From positions 58,681 through 122,680 of the forward strand of contig USGS01000001.1 of NCBI GenBank assembly GCA_900554275.1: a stretch of DNA of 64,000 nucleotides, written 5' to 3'. Made by a program: the position numbers and the translations under genes. Under the pieces are notes generated by a model that saw only the letters and a list, made by a program, of their open reading frames with translations, did not search any database and was not told the DNA's origin. Origin of the DNA: an uncultured Eubacteriales bacterium. GTDB lineage: Bacteria; Bacillota; Clostridia; Oscillospirales; Oscillospiraceae. Numbering within the stretch: the first letter of the stretch is position 1; each line of letters opens with the position of its first letter. This document shows positions 43,641 through 51,780 of the stretch, piece by piece.

Positions 43641-44937
43641 GATGATGTCGCGCTACCTGTTCGAGTTCCTGTCCAACCGCATCTCCTTCGCGTTCATCAT
43701 GATATTTCTGATGCTGTTCCTGGAGCTGCGCTGCAGCTGGCTCATATCGGTGCTGACGGCGGTGTTTGCCTACCTGTCTGAGTTCATGCTGGGCTATATG
43801 TGCTACTTCACGGATTTCGGCAAGCATCACCAGGTGCTTTTCACCGCCGCCAGCATACTGCTGATCCAGGGCGTGGCGTTCCTGCTGGGCAGCTACCGGG
43901 ATTTCCGCACGGTGTTCACCGCCGTGTCCGGCTCGGGCTTTATCGTGCTGGGGACGACGATGGGAACGGTCACGTTCCTCTATACGCGCGACGCCGTAAT
44001 AGGGCTGGTGGTGGTGGCGTTGGTGCAGAGCCTGATCATGGCGGGACTGGTGGTGACGATGCGGAAGCCCTATCTGGAGACCATGAAGCAGTCAGGGCGG
44101 TATTGGAAGGCGCTGTGGATCATTCCCTCTGCCTTTTTCGCGATCAACTACACTGCGCAGACTTGGCCCAGCAACCTGATCGAAACGCCCAGCAACGCCG
44201 TTACCTGCATCGTGTCCTCCCTGACCATGATGATCTGCTACGCCATACTGTTCCAAATGTTCGATATGTGGCGGAAGGAGCAGAAGCTGGCCGAGGACAA
44301 CCGTTTTCTGGATATATACGCCGGTGGACTGCGCCACGAGATGGAGACGATCCGCGTGGCGGAGGAGCGCACCGCCCACTGGCGGCACGATATGCGCCAT
44401 ATGTTCCGGCTCATCGCGGCCTTCGCCCGGGAGGGTGAGAACGAGAAGTGTTTGGAGCTGCTGCAGGAGATGGACGAGCGGATCGTGGAGACCCGGGCGG
44501 TGCATTATTGCGATAATGTGACGCTGAACGGCGTGCTGTCCGGCTGTGCGGCTATGGCCCAGCGGGAGAACGTGCGCTATGAGTGTCAGGCGGACGTGCC
44601 CAAGGAGCTGGAAAACACCGATGAGTTCGCCCTGGCGGTGGTGCTGTCCAATCTGGTGGAGAACGCCATCAATGCGGCGTCCAAAGCGGAGGGTGAGCGC
44701 TGGGTCAGCGTTCAGCTCCTGCCCGTAAAGGGTCAGCTTCGGCTGGAGGTGCGCAACACCTACGCGGGCGAGATCGTGGTCTCACCGCAGACCGGTCTGC
44801 CTCAGACCACCAAGGGAGAGGGCCACGGGTTCGGGCTGCAAAGCGTGCGGGCGCTCTGCGAGCGGTATAAGGCGGTGTTCCACTATGCCACGGAGGATGG
44901 CCATGTCTTCCGTGTGACGCTGCTGACAGACCAGTAA
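43630..44937 (+). CDS. GHKL-type sensor histidine kinase (AgrC/ComD-like)
   Basis: 435 residues. Six or seven N-terminal membrane helices (about 10-215), then a coiled region. The phospho-acceptor box is AHWRHDMRHMFRLIAAF (around 262), where H precedes D as in HPK10 kinases. The GHKL ATPase has LSNLVENAINAA (N box) and EGHGFGLQSVRALCERY (G box). No AgrB or AgrD-like peptide gene is next to it, so the signal is unknown. AAAAGGGAGG precedes the ATG. Confidence 0.93.
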   Translation: MGGEMMSRYLFEFLSNRISFAFIMIFLMLFLELRCSWLISVLTAVFAYLSEFMLGYMCYFTDFGKHHQVLFTAASILLIQGVAFLLGSYRDFRTVFTAVSGSGFIVLGTTMGTVTFLYTRDAVIGLVVVALVQSLIMAGLVVTMRKPYLETMKQSGRYWKALWIIPSAFFAINYTAQTWPSNLIETPSNAVTCIVSSLTMMICYAILFQMFDMWRKEQKLAEDNRFLDIYAGGLRHEMETIRVAEERTAHWRHDMRHMFRLIAAFAREGENEKCLELLQEMDERIVETRAVHYCDNVTLNGVLSGCAAMAQRENVRYECQADVPKELENTDEFALAVVLSNLVENAINAASKAEGERWVSVQLLPVKGQLRLEVRNTYAGEIVVSPQTGLPQTTKGEGHGFGLQSVRALCERYKAVFHYATEDGHVFRVTLLTDQ

Positions 44938-44948
44938 GGAGAGAGACG

Positions 44949-45908
44949 ATGACGGAGAAACTATACGACGTGACCGCCCTGGGCGAAATATTGATCGACT
45001 TCACCGAGTGGGGCTTTTCCGACGATGGGGCGCGGCTTTTTGCCCAAAATCCCGGCGGTGCGGTGGCCAATGTAGCCGCGGCAGTGGCCCGGCTGGGCGG
45101 CCGGGCGGCCTTCGTGGGCAAGGTGGGCGCGGATATGCACGGCGCGTTCCTGCGGCAGACGCTGCGGGAGGCCGGCGTGGACGTGTCCGGTGTGGCCACG
45201 GACGCGGAGCGTTTCACCACCCTGGCCTTCGTCAAGCTGGCGGAGAACGGCGAGCGGTCGTTTTCCTTTGCCCGTTACGACGCGGCGGACACCAACCTGC
45301 GCTGGGAGGAAGTGCCCCGGACGCTGCTGACGGATACGCGGGTGCTGTCCGTGGGGACGCTGGGTATGACGGACGAGCCCATGCGCACCACCCAGCTCCG
45401 GTGCATCGAGACGGCCAAGGCCGCCGGGGCGTATATCGCCGTCGATCCCAACTACCGGGCGACGCTGTGGCGCAGCGAGGGGGATTTCCTCCGCCAGACG
45501 GAGCGGCTGCTGGAGTTGGCGGACTATGTGAAGCTGTCCGACGAGGAGACGGCGCTGGTCACGGGCTGCGCCGACCCGGAGAAGGCGTTGGAGGCGCTGG
45601 AGCGGCGGGGCGTCAGGACCGCCGTGGTGACACGGGGCAAGGACGGCGCGATGGCCCTCAGCGGCGGACAGCTGGTCCGGGCGGCGGGTGTGCCCGCCGT
45701 GGCGGTGGACGCCACCGGTGCGGGCGACGCCTTCTGGGGCGGTTTCCTGTACCGACTGCTGCATCAGGGCTATCCTATGGAAGCGCAGACGGAGGGGATG
45801 CTGGCGGACTGCCTGGCCTTCGGCAACCGGGTGGGGGCGTACTGCGTGGGACACCTGGGCGCGATCAGTGGAATGCCCACCATGGCACAGCTGGAGACAA
45901 TGCAATAA
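44949..45908 (+). CDS. PfkB-family carbohydrate kinase (fructokinase-like)
   Basis: 319 residues. NPGGAVANVAAAVARLGGRAAFVGKVGAD is the first PfkB signature. DATGAGDAFWGGFLYRL, with the catalytic D and anion hole, is the second. Length and the TLAFVKLAENGERSFSFAR segment fit fructokinases. It is 11 bases after the kinase gene, so it is co-transcribed with the two-component system. Confidence 0.92.
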   Translation: MTEKLYDVTALGEILIDFTEWGFSDDGARLFAQNPGGAVANVAAAVARLGGRAAFVGKVGADMHGAFLRQTLREAGVDVSGVATDAERFTTLAFVKLAENGERSFSFARYDAADTNLRWEEVPRTLLTDTRVLSVGTLGMTDEPMRTTQLRCIETAKAAGAYIAVDPNYRATLWRSEGDFLRQTERLLELADYVKLSDEETALVTGCADPEKALEALERRGVRTAVVTRGKDGAMALSGGQLVRAAGVPAVAVDATGAGDAFWGGFLYRLLHQGYPMEAQTEGMLADCLAFGNRVGAYCVGHLGAISGMPTMAQLETMQ

Positions 45909-45912
45909 AAGA

Positions 45913-45942
45913 AAAAGCTCCCGGCCTGAGCCGGGAGCTTTT
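45913..45942 (+). terminator. Terminator of the LytTR/GHKL/PfkB operon
   Basis: A 13-bp perfect stem (45913-45925 with 45930-45942) with loop CTGA; the A arm on one side gives the T run on the other. Confidence 0.9.
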
Positions 45943-45953
45943 GCGTTCGCAAA

Positions 45954-46032
45954 AAAACAAGCACCCACCGAAGCGAGTGCTTGTTGGGAGAGTAAACTCA
46001 GCGCTTGGAGAACTGGGGAGCGCGACGGGCGG
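45954..46032 (-). pseudogene. Duplicated rpsI 3' end with terminator
   Basis: 79 bases that match 46121-46199 at 75 positions, in direct orientation. Read leftwards it repeats the last codons of S9 ([13 protein letters not shown]), the spacer and the terminator hairpin (arms 45977-45985 and 45956-45964) with a better T7 run than the true copy. There is no start or body of rpsI, so it is a tail fragment. It lies 132 bases downstream of the real rpsI stop. Confidence 0.92.
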
Positions 46033-46058
46033 GAGCTGCCTTCGGCGCTCCCGGATGA

Positions 46059-46103
46059 TGTCAATTTGGCTCGCCGCTGGCGCGGCAGCCGCCAAATATG
46101 ACA
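46059..46103. repeat. 45-bp imperfect palindrome between the rpsI tails
   Basis: TGTCA-A-TTTGGC on one side pairs with GCCAAA-TA-TGACA on the other, with further G/C pairs inside. It is almost the whole of the unique sequence between the two duplicated tails and looks like a palindromic intergenic element. Confidence 0.65.
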
Positions 46104-46122
46104 AAGGCCGCCCGCCAAAGAA

Positions 46123-46152
46123 AACAAGCACCCACCGAAGCGAGTGCTTGTT
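46123..46152 (-). terminator. Terminator of rplM-rpsI
   Basis: Minus-strand stem AACAAGCAC with GTGCTTGTT (46152-46144 and 46131-46123), followed by TTTTCTTT. It is part of the second copy of the 79-base repeat (46121-46199). Confidence 0.8.
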
Positions 46153-46164
46153 GAGAGAATAAAC

Positions 46165-46569
46165 TCAGCGCTTGGAGAACTGAGGTGCGCGACGGGCGGC
46201 CTTCAGACCGTACTTCTTGCGCTCCTTCATACGAGGATCGCGGGTCAGGAAACCGGCCTTCTTCAGGATGGCGCGGTACTCGGGGTTGACCAGCAGCAGG
46301 GCGCGGCTGATGCCGTGACGCAGAGCGCCAGCCTGACCGGACACGCCGCCGCCCTCAACGGTGGCAACAATGTCCACCTTGCCCAGGGTGTTGGTGGCGT
46401 TCAGGGGCTGACGGACGACCATCTTCAGAGTCTCCAGACCGAAGTACTCGTCGATGCTGCGGCCGTTGATGGTGATAGAGCCGGTGCCGTTCTCAAACAG
46501 ATGCACGCGGGCGACGGAGGACTTGCGGCGGCCAGTGCCGTACTTGTAGGGGTTCTTGGACTGATACAT
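46165..46569 (-). CDS. rpsI: 30S ribosomal protein S9
   Basis: 134 residues. [16 protein letters not shown] begins the fold and the C-terminal tail [25 protein letters not shown], which reaches the P-site tRNA, is intact. It follows rplM by 14 bases with a GGAGG site. Confidence 0.98.
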   Translation of the reverse strand: MYQSKNPYKYGTGRRKSSVARVHLFENGTGSITINGRSIDEYFGLETLKMVVRQPLNATNTLGKVDIVATVEGGGVSGQAGALRHGISRALLLVNPEYRAILKKAGFLTRDPRMKERKKYGLKAARRAPQFSKR

Positions 46570-46583
46570 TCTTCTTTTCCTCC

Positions 46584-47009
46584 TTACTTGACCAGCTCGG
46601 GCTTCTGAGCGGCATGCTCATGCTGCTCGCCGGCGTAAATGTGCAGACGCTTCAGGGAGTCCTTGGTGACGATGTTGCGGGGCATCATGCCGCGAACGGC
46701 CACGCGCATGGCCAGCTCGGGCTTGTCCTGCATCAGGATGCGGTACTTGGTCTCCTTCAGACCGCCCACCCAACCGGAGTGGGTGCGGTAGTACTTCTGC
46801 TCCATCTTGTTGCCGGTCAGGACGGCCTTGCCGGCGTTGATGACGATGACGTTGTCGCCGCAGTCGGCGTGGGGGGTATAGGTGACTTTGCCCTTGCCGC
46901 GCAGCAGGTCGGCGACGATGACGGCGGTCTTGCCCAGGGGCTTGCCGGCGGCATCCACGACGTACCACTTGCGCTCAATGTTGGCCTTGTTTGCCATGAA
47001 AGTGGACAT
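46584..47009 (-). CDS. rplM: 50S ribosomal protein L13
   Basis: 141 residues from the ATG at 47009 (GGAGG site 11 bases upstream). [28 protein letters not shown] and the VRGMMPRN motif are standard L13. The leader between promoter and ATG is about 90 bases and contains GGACGCACGG, which recalls L13-leader elements of Firmicutes; I could not confirm a structure. Confidence 0.97.
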   Translation of the reverse strand: MSTFMANKANIERKWYVVDAAGKPLGKTAVIVADLLRGKGKVTYTPHADCGDNVIVINAGKAVLTGNKMEQKYYRTHSGWVGGLKETKYRILMQDKPELAMRVAVRGMMPRNIVTKDSLKRLHIYAGEQHEHAAQKPELVK

Positions 47010-47105
47010 GGTGATTTTCCTCCAATTTATATAATGTATTGCTTTACTTTTCCGTGCGTCCTTGCTACAATCGGGACGGAGAAAGCGCGTGACCGCGCAA
47101 GGATA

Positions 47106-47134
47106 TTTATAACACAGGCGCGGCGGGATGTCAA
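47106..47134 (-). promoter_or_regulatory. Promoter of rplM-rpsI
   Basis: Minus-strand TTGACA (47134-47129), 17-base spacer, TATAAA (47111-47106). Confidence 0.82.
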
Positions 47135-47241
47135 CGACAAATTGATTTATGACAGATACATCTTGTGTTTTCTCTTGGTTTCTCTTGAAAACTCTTGTTT
47201 TCTCGGAACGCAATTTCGGTTTTGCTATAGGAGGGCTGAGC

Positions 47242-47967
47242 GTGCAGCATATTTTGGGGTTGGTCCGCCGCTGTGTGGAGGATTACGATATGATCTCGGC
47301 GGGGGAGACGGTGGCCGTGGGCGTGTCCGGCGGCAAGGACAGTCTGCTGACGCTGACGGCGTTGGCACGGCTGCAGGAGTTCTATCCCAAGCCGTTCCGG
47401 GTGGAGGCCATCACCCTGGAAACGGGGATGCCCGGCATGGACTTCAGCCCGGTGGCGGACTACTGCGAGAAGCTGAACGTGCCGTATACCCGCATCGCTG
47501 TGCCGGTGTACGACATCGTGTTCAACGAGCGGAAAGAGAAAAACCCCTGCTCCCTGTGCGCCAAGCTGCGGCGGGGCAGCCTGCATACAGCGCTGACGGA
47601 GCGGGGCATTCACAAGATCGCGTTGGGGCATCATTACGACGACGCCGTGGAGACGCTGCTGATGAACCTGGTGTTTGAGGGACGCATCGGCTGCTTTCAG
47701 CCGGTGACGTACCTGGACCGCACCGGCATCACGCAGATACGGCCCTTACTGTACTGCCAGGAGACAGACATCCGCCGCGTGGCGGCGAAGCTGGAGCTGC
47801 CGGTGGTGAAGAACACCTGCCCCATGGATGGCCACAGCCGCCGCCAGGAGGTAAAGGAGCTGCTGGCGGAGCTGGAGCGGCGGTATCCTGATCTGAAAAA
47901 GAAGCTGTTCGGCGCGGTGCAGCGGTATCCGCTGTACGGCTGGGACCTGCAGGAGCAGCAGCGCTGA
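47242..47967 (+). CDS. ttcA: TtcA-like tRNA 2-thiolation protein (PP-loop ATPase)
   Basis: 241 residues from a GTG at 47242, which has AGGAGGG 7 bases upstream; an ATG at 47149 has no site and would add an unrelated T- and F-rich stretch. VAVGVSGGKDSLLTL is the PP-loop. KNPCSLCAKLRRG supplies one C-x-x-C pair for an Fe-S cluster, GHHYDDAVETLLMNLVF is the TtcA/TilS signature, and VKNTCPMDG gives a further Cys. Family members thiolate C32 of tRNA. Two bases separate its stop from the convergent bofA. Confidence 0.9.
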   Translation: MQHILGLVRRCVEDYDMISAGETVAVGVSGGKDSLLTLTALARLQEFYPKPFRVEAITLETGMPGMDFSPVADYCEKLNVPYTRIAVPVYDIVFNERKEKNPCSLCAKLRRGSLHTALTERGIHKIALGHHYDDAVETLLMNLVFEGRIGCFQPVTYLDRTGITQIRPLLYCQETDIRRVAAKLELPVVKNTCPMDGHSRRQEVKELLAELERRYPDLKKKLFGAVQRYPLYGWDLQEQQR

Positions 47968-47968
47968 G

Positions 47969-48235
47969 TTAAATAAGTACCCACTTTACCAGCAGCAGAA
48001 GCCCCAGGCCCGGCACACCCAGCACGCCGATGGTGAGGGCATTGAACAGGTTCAGACCCAGGGAGATGCCGGTAACGGCGGCGGTGGCGTTCAGCAGCCA
48101 TAGTGCGCCGAAGCCCAGGGCGCTGTTCAGCACCACCCGCAGCACCATTTTCAGCGGCTTGCGAAGCAGCGCGGCGCAGGCCACCGCTAAAAACAGCAGC
48201 ACCAGGCCCAGCGCGCATTTTTCTATGACGGACAT
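47969..48235 (-). CDS. bofA: BofA, inhibitor of pro-sigma-K processing
   Basis: 88 residues, almost all membrane: three hydrophobic stretches (LGLVLLFLAVACAALL, VLNSALGFGALWLLNA, LTIGVLGVPGLGLLLLVKWVL). The N-A-x-x-G and G-V-P-G-L-G-L-L-L-L segments are typical. BofA holds the SpoIVFB protease inactive in the outer forespore membrane. It overlaps yaaL by 13 bases, the same pair as in Bacillus. SpoIVB, which relieves this block, is encoded 6 kb away at 54976. Confidence 0.9.
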   Translation of the reverse strand: MSVIEKCALGLVLLFLAVACAALLRKPLKMVLRVVLNSALGFGALWLLNATAAVTGISLGLNLFNALTIGVLGVPGLGLLLLVKWVLI

Positions 48236-48525
48236 ACGTCTCCCTCCTTTATGGCCGCAGCGGCCACGGCGGCATCCTCTGTCCGCACCGGCACAGCGTG
48301 AGGAACACCGGAGGAGACATCCTCGCCGCTGCGGGCCTTGATGCGGCGCAGAAGGTAGTTGCTGCGGGCCTTCAGCGCGTTGATCTCGTAAATACAGGCG
48401 TCGATCAGGTCGGTGTCGCAGACGCAGTCAAAGCGGGTGTAGGCGTCCTTCAGGGCCTGATTGGTGCGCAGCAGCTCCTGCTGCATCTCGTGGATAATGG
48501 GATCGGAAGCATTTTTTCGAGCCAT
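48223..48525 (-). CDS. yaaL: YaaL-family (DUF2508) protein
   Basis: 100 residues. The helical core HEMQQELLRTNQALKDAYTRFDCVCDTDLIDACIYEINALKARSNYLLRRIK matches DUF2508. A less conserved Ala/Val-rich tail follows. Precedes and overlaps bofA. Function unknown in all species. Confidence 0.88.
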   Translation of the reverse strand: MARKNASDPIIHEMQQELLRTNQALKDAYTRFDCVCDTDLIDACIYEINALKARSNYLLRRIKARSGEDVSSGVPHAVPVRTEDAAVAAAAIKEGDVCPS

Positions 48526-48605
48526 GATGAGTCCTCCCTATCATAAGTAGTGTACGGATAGTTTGGACAAATATGACAGGAGTTAGTCACACAGGAGGAA
48601 CAAAA

Positions 48606-49070
48606 ATGGAGCGGGAAGCGTATATGGAGCGGGCGCTGGAGCTGGCCCGTGAGGCGGCGGAGCACGGCGAAGTGCCGGTGGGCTGCGTCATCGTGCATGG
48701 TGGCAAAATCATCGGACAGGGGCGAAACCAACGGGAGGAAAAGCAGGATGTCCGCTCCCACGCGGAGATGGAGGCAATGGCGGAGGCCTGTAAAACACTG
48801 GGCTCGTGGCGTTTGGAGGGGTGCGATCTGTACGTGACCTTGGAGCCGTGTCCCATGTGCGCGGGGGCGATCATCAACGCACGGGTGGGACGGGTGTTCT
48901 ACGGGGCGCGGGACGAGGCGATGGGCGCGTGCGGCGGCGTTTTGAACCTGTTTATGGAGGAGTTTCCCTGCAAACCGCAGCTTTTTGGGAACATTTTGGG
49001 GGAGGAAAGCCGGGCACTGCTGGGGGAATTTTTCCGGAAAATGCGGGAGGAAAAGGGCCGAAAGACCTGA
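48606..49070 (+). CDS. tadA: tRNA(adenine34) deaminase
   Basis: 154 residues from the ATG at 48606 (AGGAGG site). AREAAEHGEVPVGCVIV, then HAEMEAM (zinc His and catalytic Glu) and LEPCPMCAGAI (the two zinc Cys) make the cytidine-deaminase-type active site. Converts A34 to inosine in tRNA-Arg. The 3' end of the gene runs into phased A tracts. Confidence 0.95.
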   Translation: MEREAYMERALELAREAAEHGEVPVGCVIVHGGKIIGQGRNQREEKQDVRSHAEMEAMAEACKTLGSWRLEGCDLYVTLEPCPMCAGAIINARVGRVFYGARDEAMGACGGVLNLFMEEFPCKPQLFGNILGEESRALLGEFFRKMREEKGRKT

Positions 49071-49126
49071 AAAACCCTTGAAAAAATCTTGAAAAAAACT
49101 GGAAATAATTTTAAAAAACGTGAAAA
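49038..49126. other. Phased A-tract (curved) DNA at the tadA 3' end
   Basis: Runs of 3-7 A start at 49038, 49051, 49061, 49070, 49081, 49092, 49103, 49113 and 49123, so most intervals are 9-11 bases. Such phasing predicts strong intrinsic bending. The stretch from 49071 to 49210 is far richer in A and T than its surroundings and holds no gene. Confidence 0.7.
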
Positions 49127-49178
49127 GGTTTTAGAGTTTTTTAATAATTCCATACGTATTTTTTTAATAAGCGGCGGG

Positions 49179-49317
49179 TATGATACATACATCAGCTACA
49201 AGAAACTTTTTTCATTTCATCTTCCTGCCATATCCGCGGAGGGCCAGACAGTCCTCCGCTTTATGGTGTCCATTTTTGGAAAGACTGCCCCCGTTCCGCT
49301 GAACGGGGGCTTTTTAT
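49179..49317 (+). ncRNA. Possible small RNA between tadA and the cob operon
   Basis: A TATGAT box (49179-49184) without a good -35 is followed about 105 bases later by an intrinsic terminator. Inside, CCAT-x4-GCGGAGG pairs with CCTCCGC-x3-ATGG (about 49230-49266). In Bacillus the SRP RNA gene lies downstream of tadA, but I do not see the SRP GGAA/GGAG core here. It may equally be just the tadA 3' UTR. Confidence 0.3.
49287..49317 (+). terminator. Terminator upstream of the cob operon
   Basis: A 10-bp perfect stem (49287-49296 with 49301-49310), loop CGCT, then TTTTTATTTT. Confidence 0.92.
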
Positions 49318-49330
49318 TTTTGGCGAAGTA

Positions 49331-49339
49331 TGCTATAAT
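49331..49339 (+). promoter_or_regulatory. Extended -10 promoter of the cob operon
   Basis: TGC-TATAAT (49331-49339) is an extended -10 element with no recognisable -35, 31 bases before the first ATG. I see no cobalamin riboswitch here, unlike the surface-protein leader. Confidence 0.6.
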
Positions 49340-49370
49340 CCGTGGTAGACCATCGAAGGGAGGCGACCGC

Positions 49371-50141
49371 ATGGCGCGAAGCCTGAAAGACAAGCTGTAC
49401 CTGTCCGGGATGGACGGACAGGCGGCGGCGCTGGCGCGCCGGTGGGGCGCGGGCTATGAGATCACCGCCTTCTGCTATGCGCCCATGCTGGATACGCCGG
49501 AGACGGCCCGGCAGGTGCGCCGGGATATGGAGGGCGTGGATCGCTTCTGGTTTCACGCGCCCTTTGCCGAGCTGACGCCCTGCGCCATCGACCCGCTGGT
49601 GCGGCAGGTGGCGGAAAAGCGCCTTTTGCAGGCGGCGGGGCAGGCGGCGGACCTGCGCGTGACGCGGATGGTGTGCCACGGTGGGTTCATCCCCCACGTG
49701 TATTACCCGGAGTGGTATGTGGAGCAGTCGATGCTGTTCTGGCGGGCGCTGCTGGACAAGCTGCCGGAGAATATGACCGTGGCGCTGGAGAACGTGATGG
49801 AGCCGTCGCCGGAGACGCTGGTGCAGATCGCGTCCAGGGTGGACGATCCCCGGCTGGGGCTGTGTCTGGACGTGGGCCACGCCAACACCTGCGTCAGCGA
49901 CACACCGCCGCTGGAATGGATCACACCTATGTCGCCCTGGCTGCGCCATGTGCATCTGCACAGCAACGTGGGCGACACTGACCTGCACCAGGCGCTGGGG
50001 GAAGGGAGCATCCCCATGGAGGCGGTGCTGGACGCGGTGCTGCGGGCCGCGCCGGAGGCTACCTTTACCATTGAAAATCAGGACTGCCGGCCATCGCTTA
50101 TATGGCTGGCGGAGAGAGGCTATATCGAGGAGCACACATGA
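49371..50141 (+). CDS. TIM-barrel protein (AP-endonuclease-2/xylose-isomerase-like) at the head of a cob operon
   Basis: 256 residues from the ATG at 49371 (GGGAGG site). Segments fit the sugar-phosphate-isomerase/endonuclease-IV barrel: FHAPFAELTPCAID, MVCHGGFIP (metal His), VALENVMEP (Glu), LGLCLDVGHANT (D-x-G-H) and VHLHSNVGDTDLHQALGEG (H-x-H and D). All candidate metal ligands are kept. It overlaps cobT by 4 bases, so it is translated with the cobalamin lower-ligand genes. I do not know a defined step for it in that pathway; isomerisation or hydrolysis of a ribose-containing intermediate is a guess. Confidence 0.85.
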   Translation: MARSLKDKLYLSGMDGQAAALARRWGAGYEITAFCYAPMLDTPETARQVRRDMEGVDRFWFHAPFAELTPCAIDPLVRQVAEKRLLQAAGQAADLRVTRMVCHGGFIPHVYYPEWYVEQSMLFWRALLDKLPENMTVALENVMEPSPETLVQIASRVDDPRLGLCLDVGHANTCVSDTPPLEWITPMSPWLRHVHLHSNVGDTDLHQALGEGSIPMEAVLDAVLRAAPEATFTIENQDCRPSLIWLAERGYIEEHT

Positions 50142-51241
50142 CAGAGCAGGAGCTGCAAGCGTATATACAGGCCATCACCCCGGCGGACCGGGCGGCCATG
50201 GATGCCGCGGAAAAGCGTCAGGCGGAGCTGGCCAAGCCGCCGGGCAGCCTGGGGGAGCTGGAGACCATCTCCGTCCGGCTGGCGGGCATCACCGGACAGG
50301 TGTGTCCTGCCATGGATAAGTGCCGGGTGGCGGTGTTCGCCGCCGACAACGGCGTGGTGGACGAGGGCGTGTCCTGCGCGCCCCGGTCCGTGACACGGCA
50401 GCAGGCGGTGAACATGACCCGGCACGTGACGGGAATGTCGTCACTGGCCGCGTGCTTCGGCGACCAGGTGGCGGTGGTGGACGTGGGTATGGAGCAGGAC
50501 CCCCACTGTGACGCCATTTTAGACCGGCATATCCGCCGCACCACCGGCAACATCGCTCGGGAGGACGCCATGACCCGACAGCAGGCGCTGGACGCGCTGG
50601 CGGCGGGCATGGAGCAGGCCGCGCTGGCCCGGCGGGACGGCGTGACGGCGCTGGGCATCGGTGAGATGGGCATCGGCAACACCACCACCTCCGCCGCCGT
50701 GCTGGCGGTGCTGACCGGGGCGGACATAGACACGGTGACGGGCCGGGGCGGCGGACTGACGGACGAGGGCTTTGCCCGGAAGAAGGCGGTGCTGCGGCAG
50801 GCCGTTACCCGGCGGGCCATAGACCGCCGGGATGTGCTGGACGTGCTGACGGCGGTGGGCGGGCTGGATCTTGCTGCCATGACCGGCGCGTTTTTAGGCT
50901 GCGCCCACGAGCGTATCCCCGCAGCGGCGGACGGGTTCATCTCCGTGGCGGCGGCGCTGTGCGCCGTGCGTTTGTGCCCCGCGGCGGCGGACTACATCTT
51001 CCTGTCCCACGACTCCTATGAGCCGGGCTACCGAATGGCGGCCCGGGAGCTGGGTATGACACCCTGCCTGCATTTAGGGATGCGGCTGGGGGAGGGCAGC
51101 GGCTGTCCGCTGCTGTTCCGGGTGCTGGAGGGCGCCTGCGGCGTGATGCGGGGTATGGCCACCTTCGCGGAGGCGGCCATACAGGACGATTATCTGGAGG
51201 AGATACGGGCGGTGGACGCCTTTACGGTGGAGGGAGCATGA
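50138..51241 (+). CDS. cobT: Nicotinate-nucleotide:dimethylbenzimidazole phosphoribosyltransferase
   Basis: 367 residues. KPPGSLGELETISVRLAGITG near the N-terminus, VFAADNGVVDEGVS, the phosphate loop GIGEMGIGNTTTSAAVLAVLTG, and HLGMRLGEGSGCPL with the catalytic Glu. It activates the lower ligand base of cobamides as alpha-ribazole phosphate. Overlaps both neighbours by 4 bases. Confidence 0.97.
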   Translation: MTEQELQAYIQAITPADRAAMDAAEKRQAELAKPPGSLGELETISVRLAGITGQVCPAMDKCRVAVFAADNGVVDEGVSCAPRSVTRQQAVNMTRHVTGMSSLAACFGDQVAVVDVGMEQDPHCDAILDRHIRRTTGNIAREDAMTRQQALDALAAGMEQAALARRDGVTALGIGEMGIGNTTTSAAVLAVLTGADIDTVTGRGGGLTDEGFARKKAVLRQAVTRRAIDRRDVLDVLTAVGGLDLAAMTGAFLGCAHERIPAAADGFISVAAALCAVRLCPAAADYIFLSHDSYEPGYRMAARELGMTPCLHLGMRLGEGSGCPLLFRVLEGACGVMRGMATFAEAAIQDDYLEEIRAVDAFTVEGA

Positions 51242-51780
51242 GAGCGTTGTTTATCGGCGGCGGCAAGAGCGGCAAAAGCACCGCCGCCCAAAGGCTGGCG
51301 GCATCACTGGCCGGCGGCGGGCCGCTGTACTACTGGGCCACCATGACGCCCCACGACGGGGAGGACGAGGCCCGCATCCAGCGTCACCGGGACGACCGGG
51401 CGGGCATGGGCTTCACCACGGTGGAGCGGAGCTTCGACCTGCCGGCGGGGCTGGGCGAGATCGACCCGGCGGGCACGGTGCTGTTCGACAGCGTGACGGC
51501 CTGCCTGTCGGAGCAGATGTTTCCCTACGGCGGCGAGATGGACGAAAAGGCCGGGGAGCGGGTGCTGGCGGAGCTGCGGCACGTCAGCCGGTATCCGGCT
51601 CATTTTATCGCCGTGTGCGACGACATCTGGCGGGGCGGCGAGGAGTACCGGGACGGCACGGAGGTGTACGTCCGGGGGCTGGCCCGTATCTGCCGGGGGC
51701 TGGCAGCGGAGTTCGACGTGGTGTGCGAGATGGCCGGGGGGCTGCCCCGGATATGGAAGGGGGCGCTGCCCCGTGGGTGA
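51238..51780 (+). CDS. cobU: Adenosylcobinamide kinase/guanylyltransferase (CobU/CobP)
   Basis: 180 residues. The P-loop is GGGKSGKSTAAQ, the ATMTPHDGEDEARIQRHRDDR segment carries the guanylated His (RHR), and LFDSVTACLSEQMF is the core helix. The C-terminal part is less like standard CobU: the usual N-E-V-G-x-G-I-V-P motif is replaced by CDDIWRGGEEY. A second CobU-like protein two genes on keeps a version of that motif. Confidence 0.88.
   Translation: MRALFIGGGKSGKSTAAQRLAASLAGGGPLYYWATMTPHDGEDEARIQRHRDDRAGMGFTTVERSFDLPAGLGEIDPAGTVLFDSVTACLSEQMFPYGGEMDEKAGERVLAELRHVSRYPAHFIAVCDDIWRGGEEYRDGTEVYVRGLARICRGLAAEFDVVCEMAGGLPRIWKGALPRG

Noticed and set aside
49179..49317. SRP RNA gene
   Set aside because: The location after tadA would fit Bacillus gene order, but the conserved SRP hairpin core (GGAA side and GGAG/AGCAG side) is not seen.
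49071..49370. Second cobalamin riboswitch ahead of the cob operon
   Set aside because: None of the core motifs (GGGAA, CCACTG, GGAGACC) is present, and the promoter lies only about 31 bases before the ATG.
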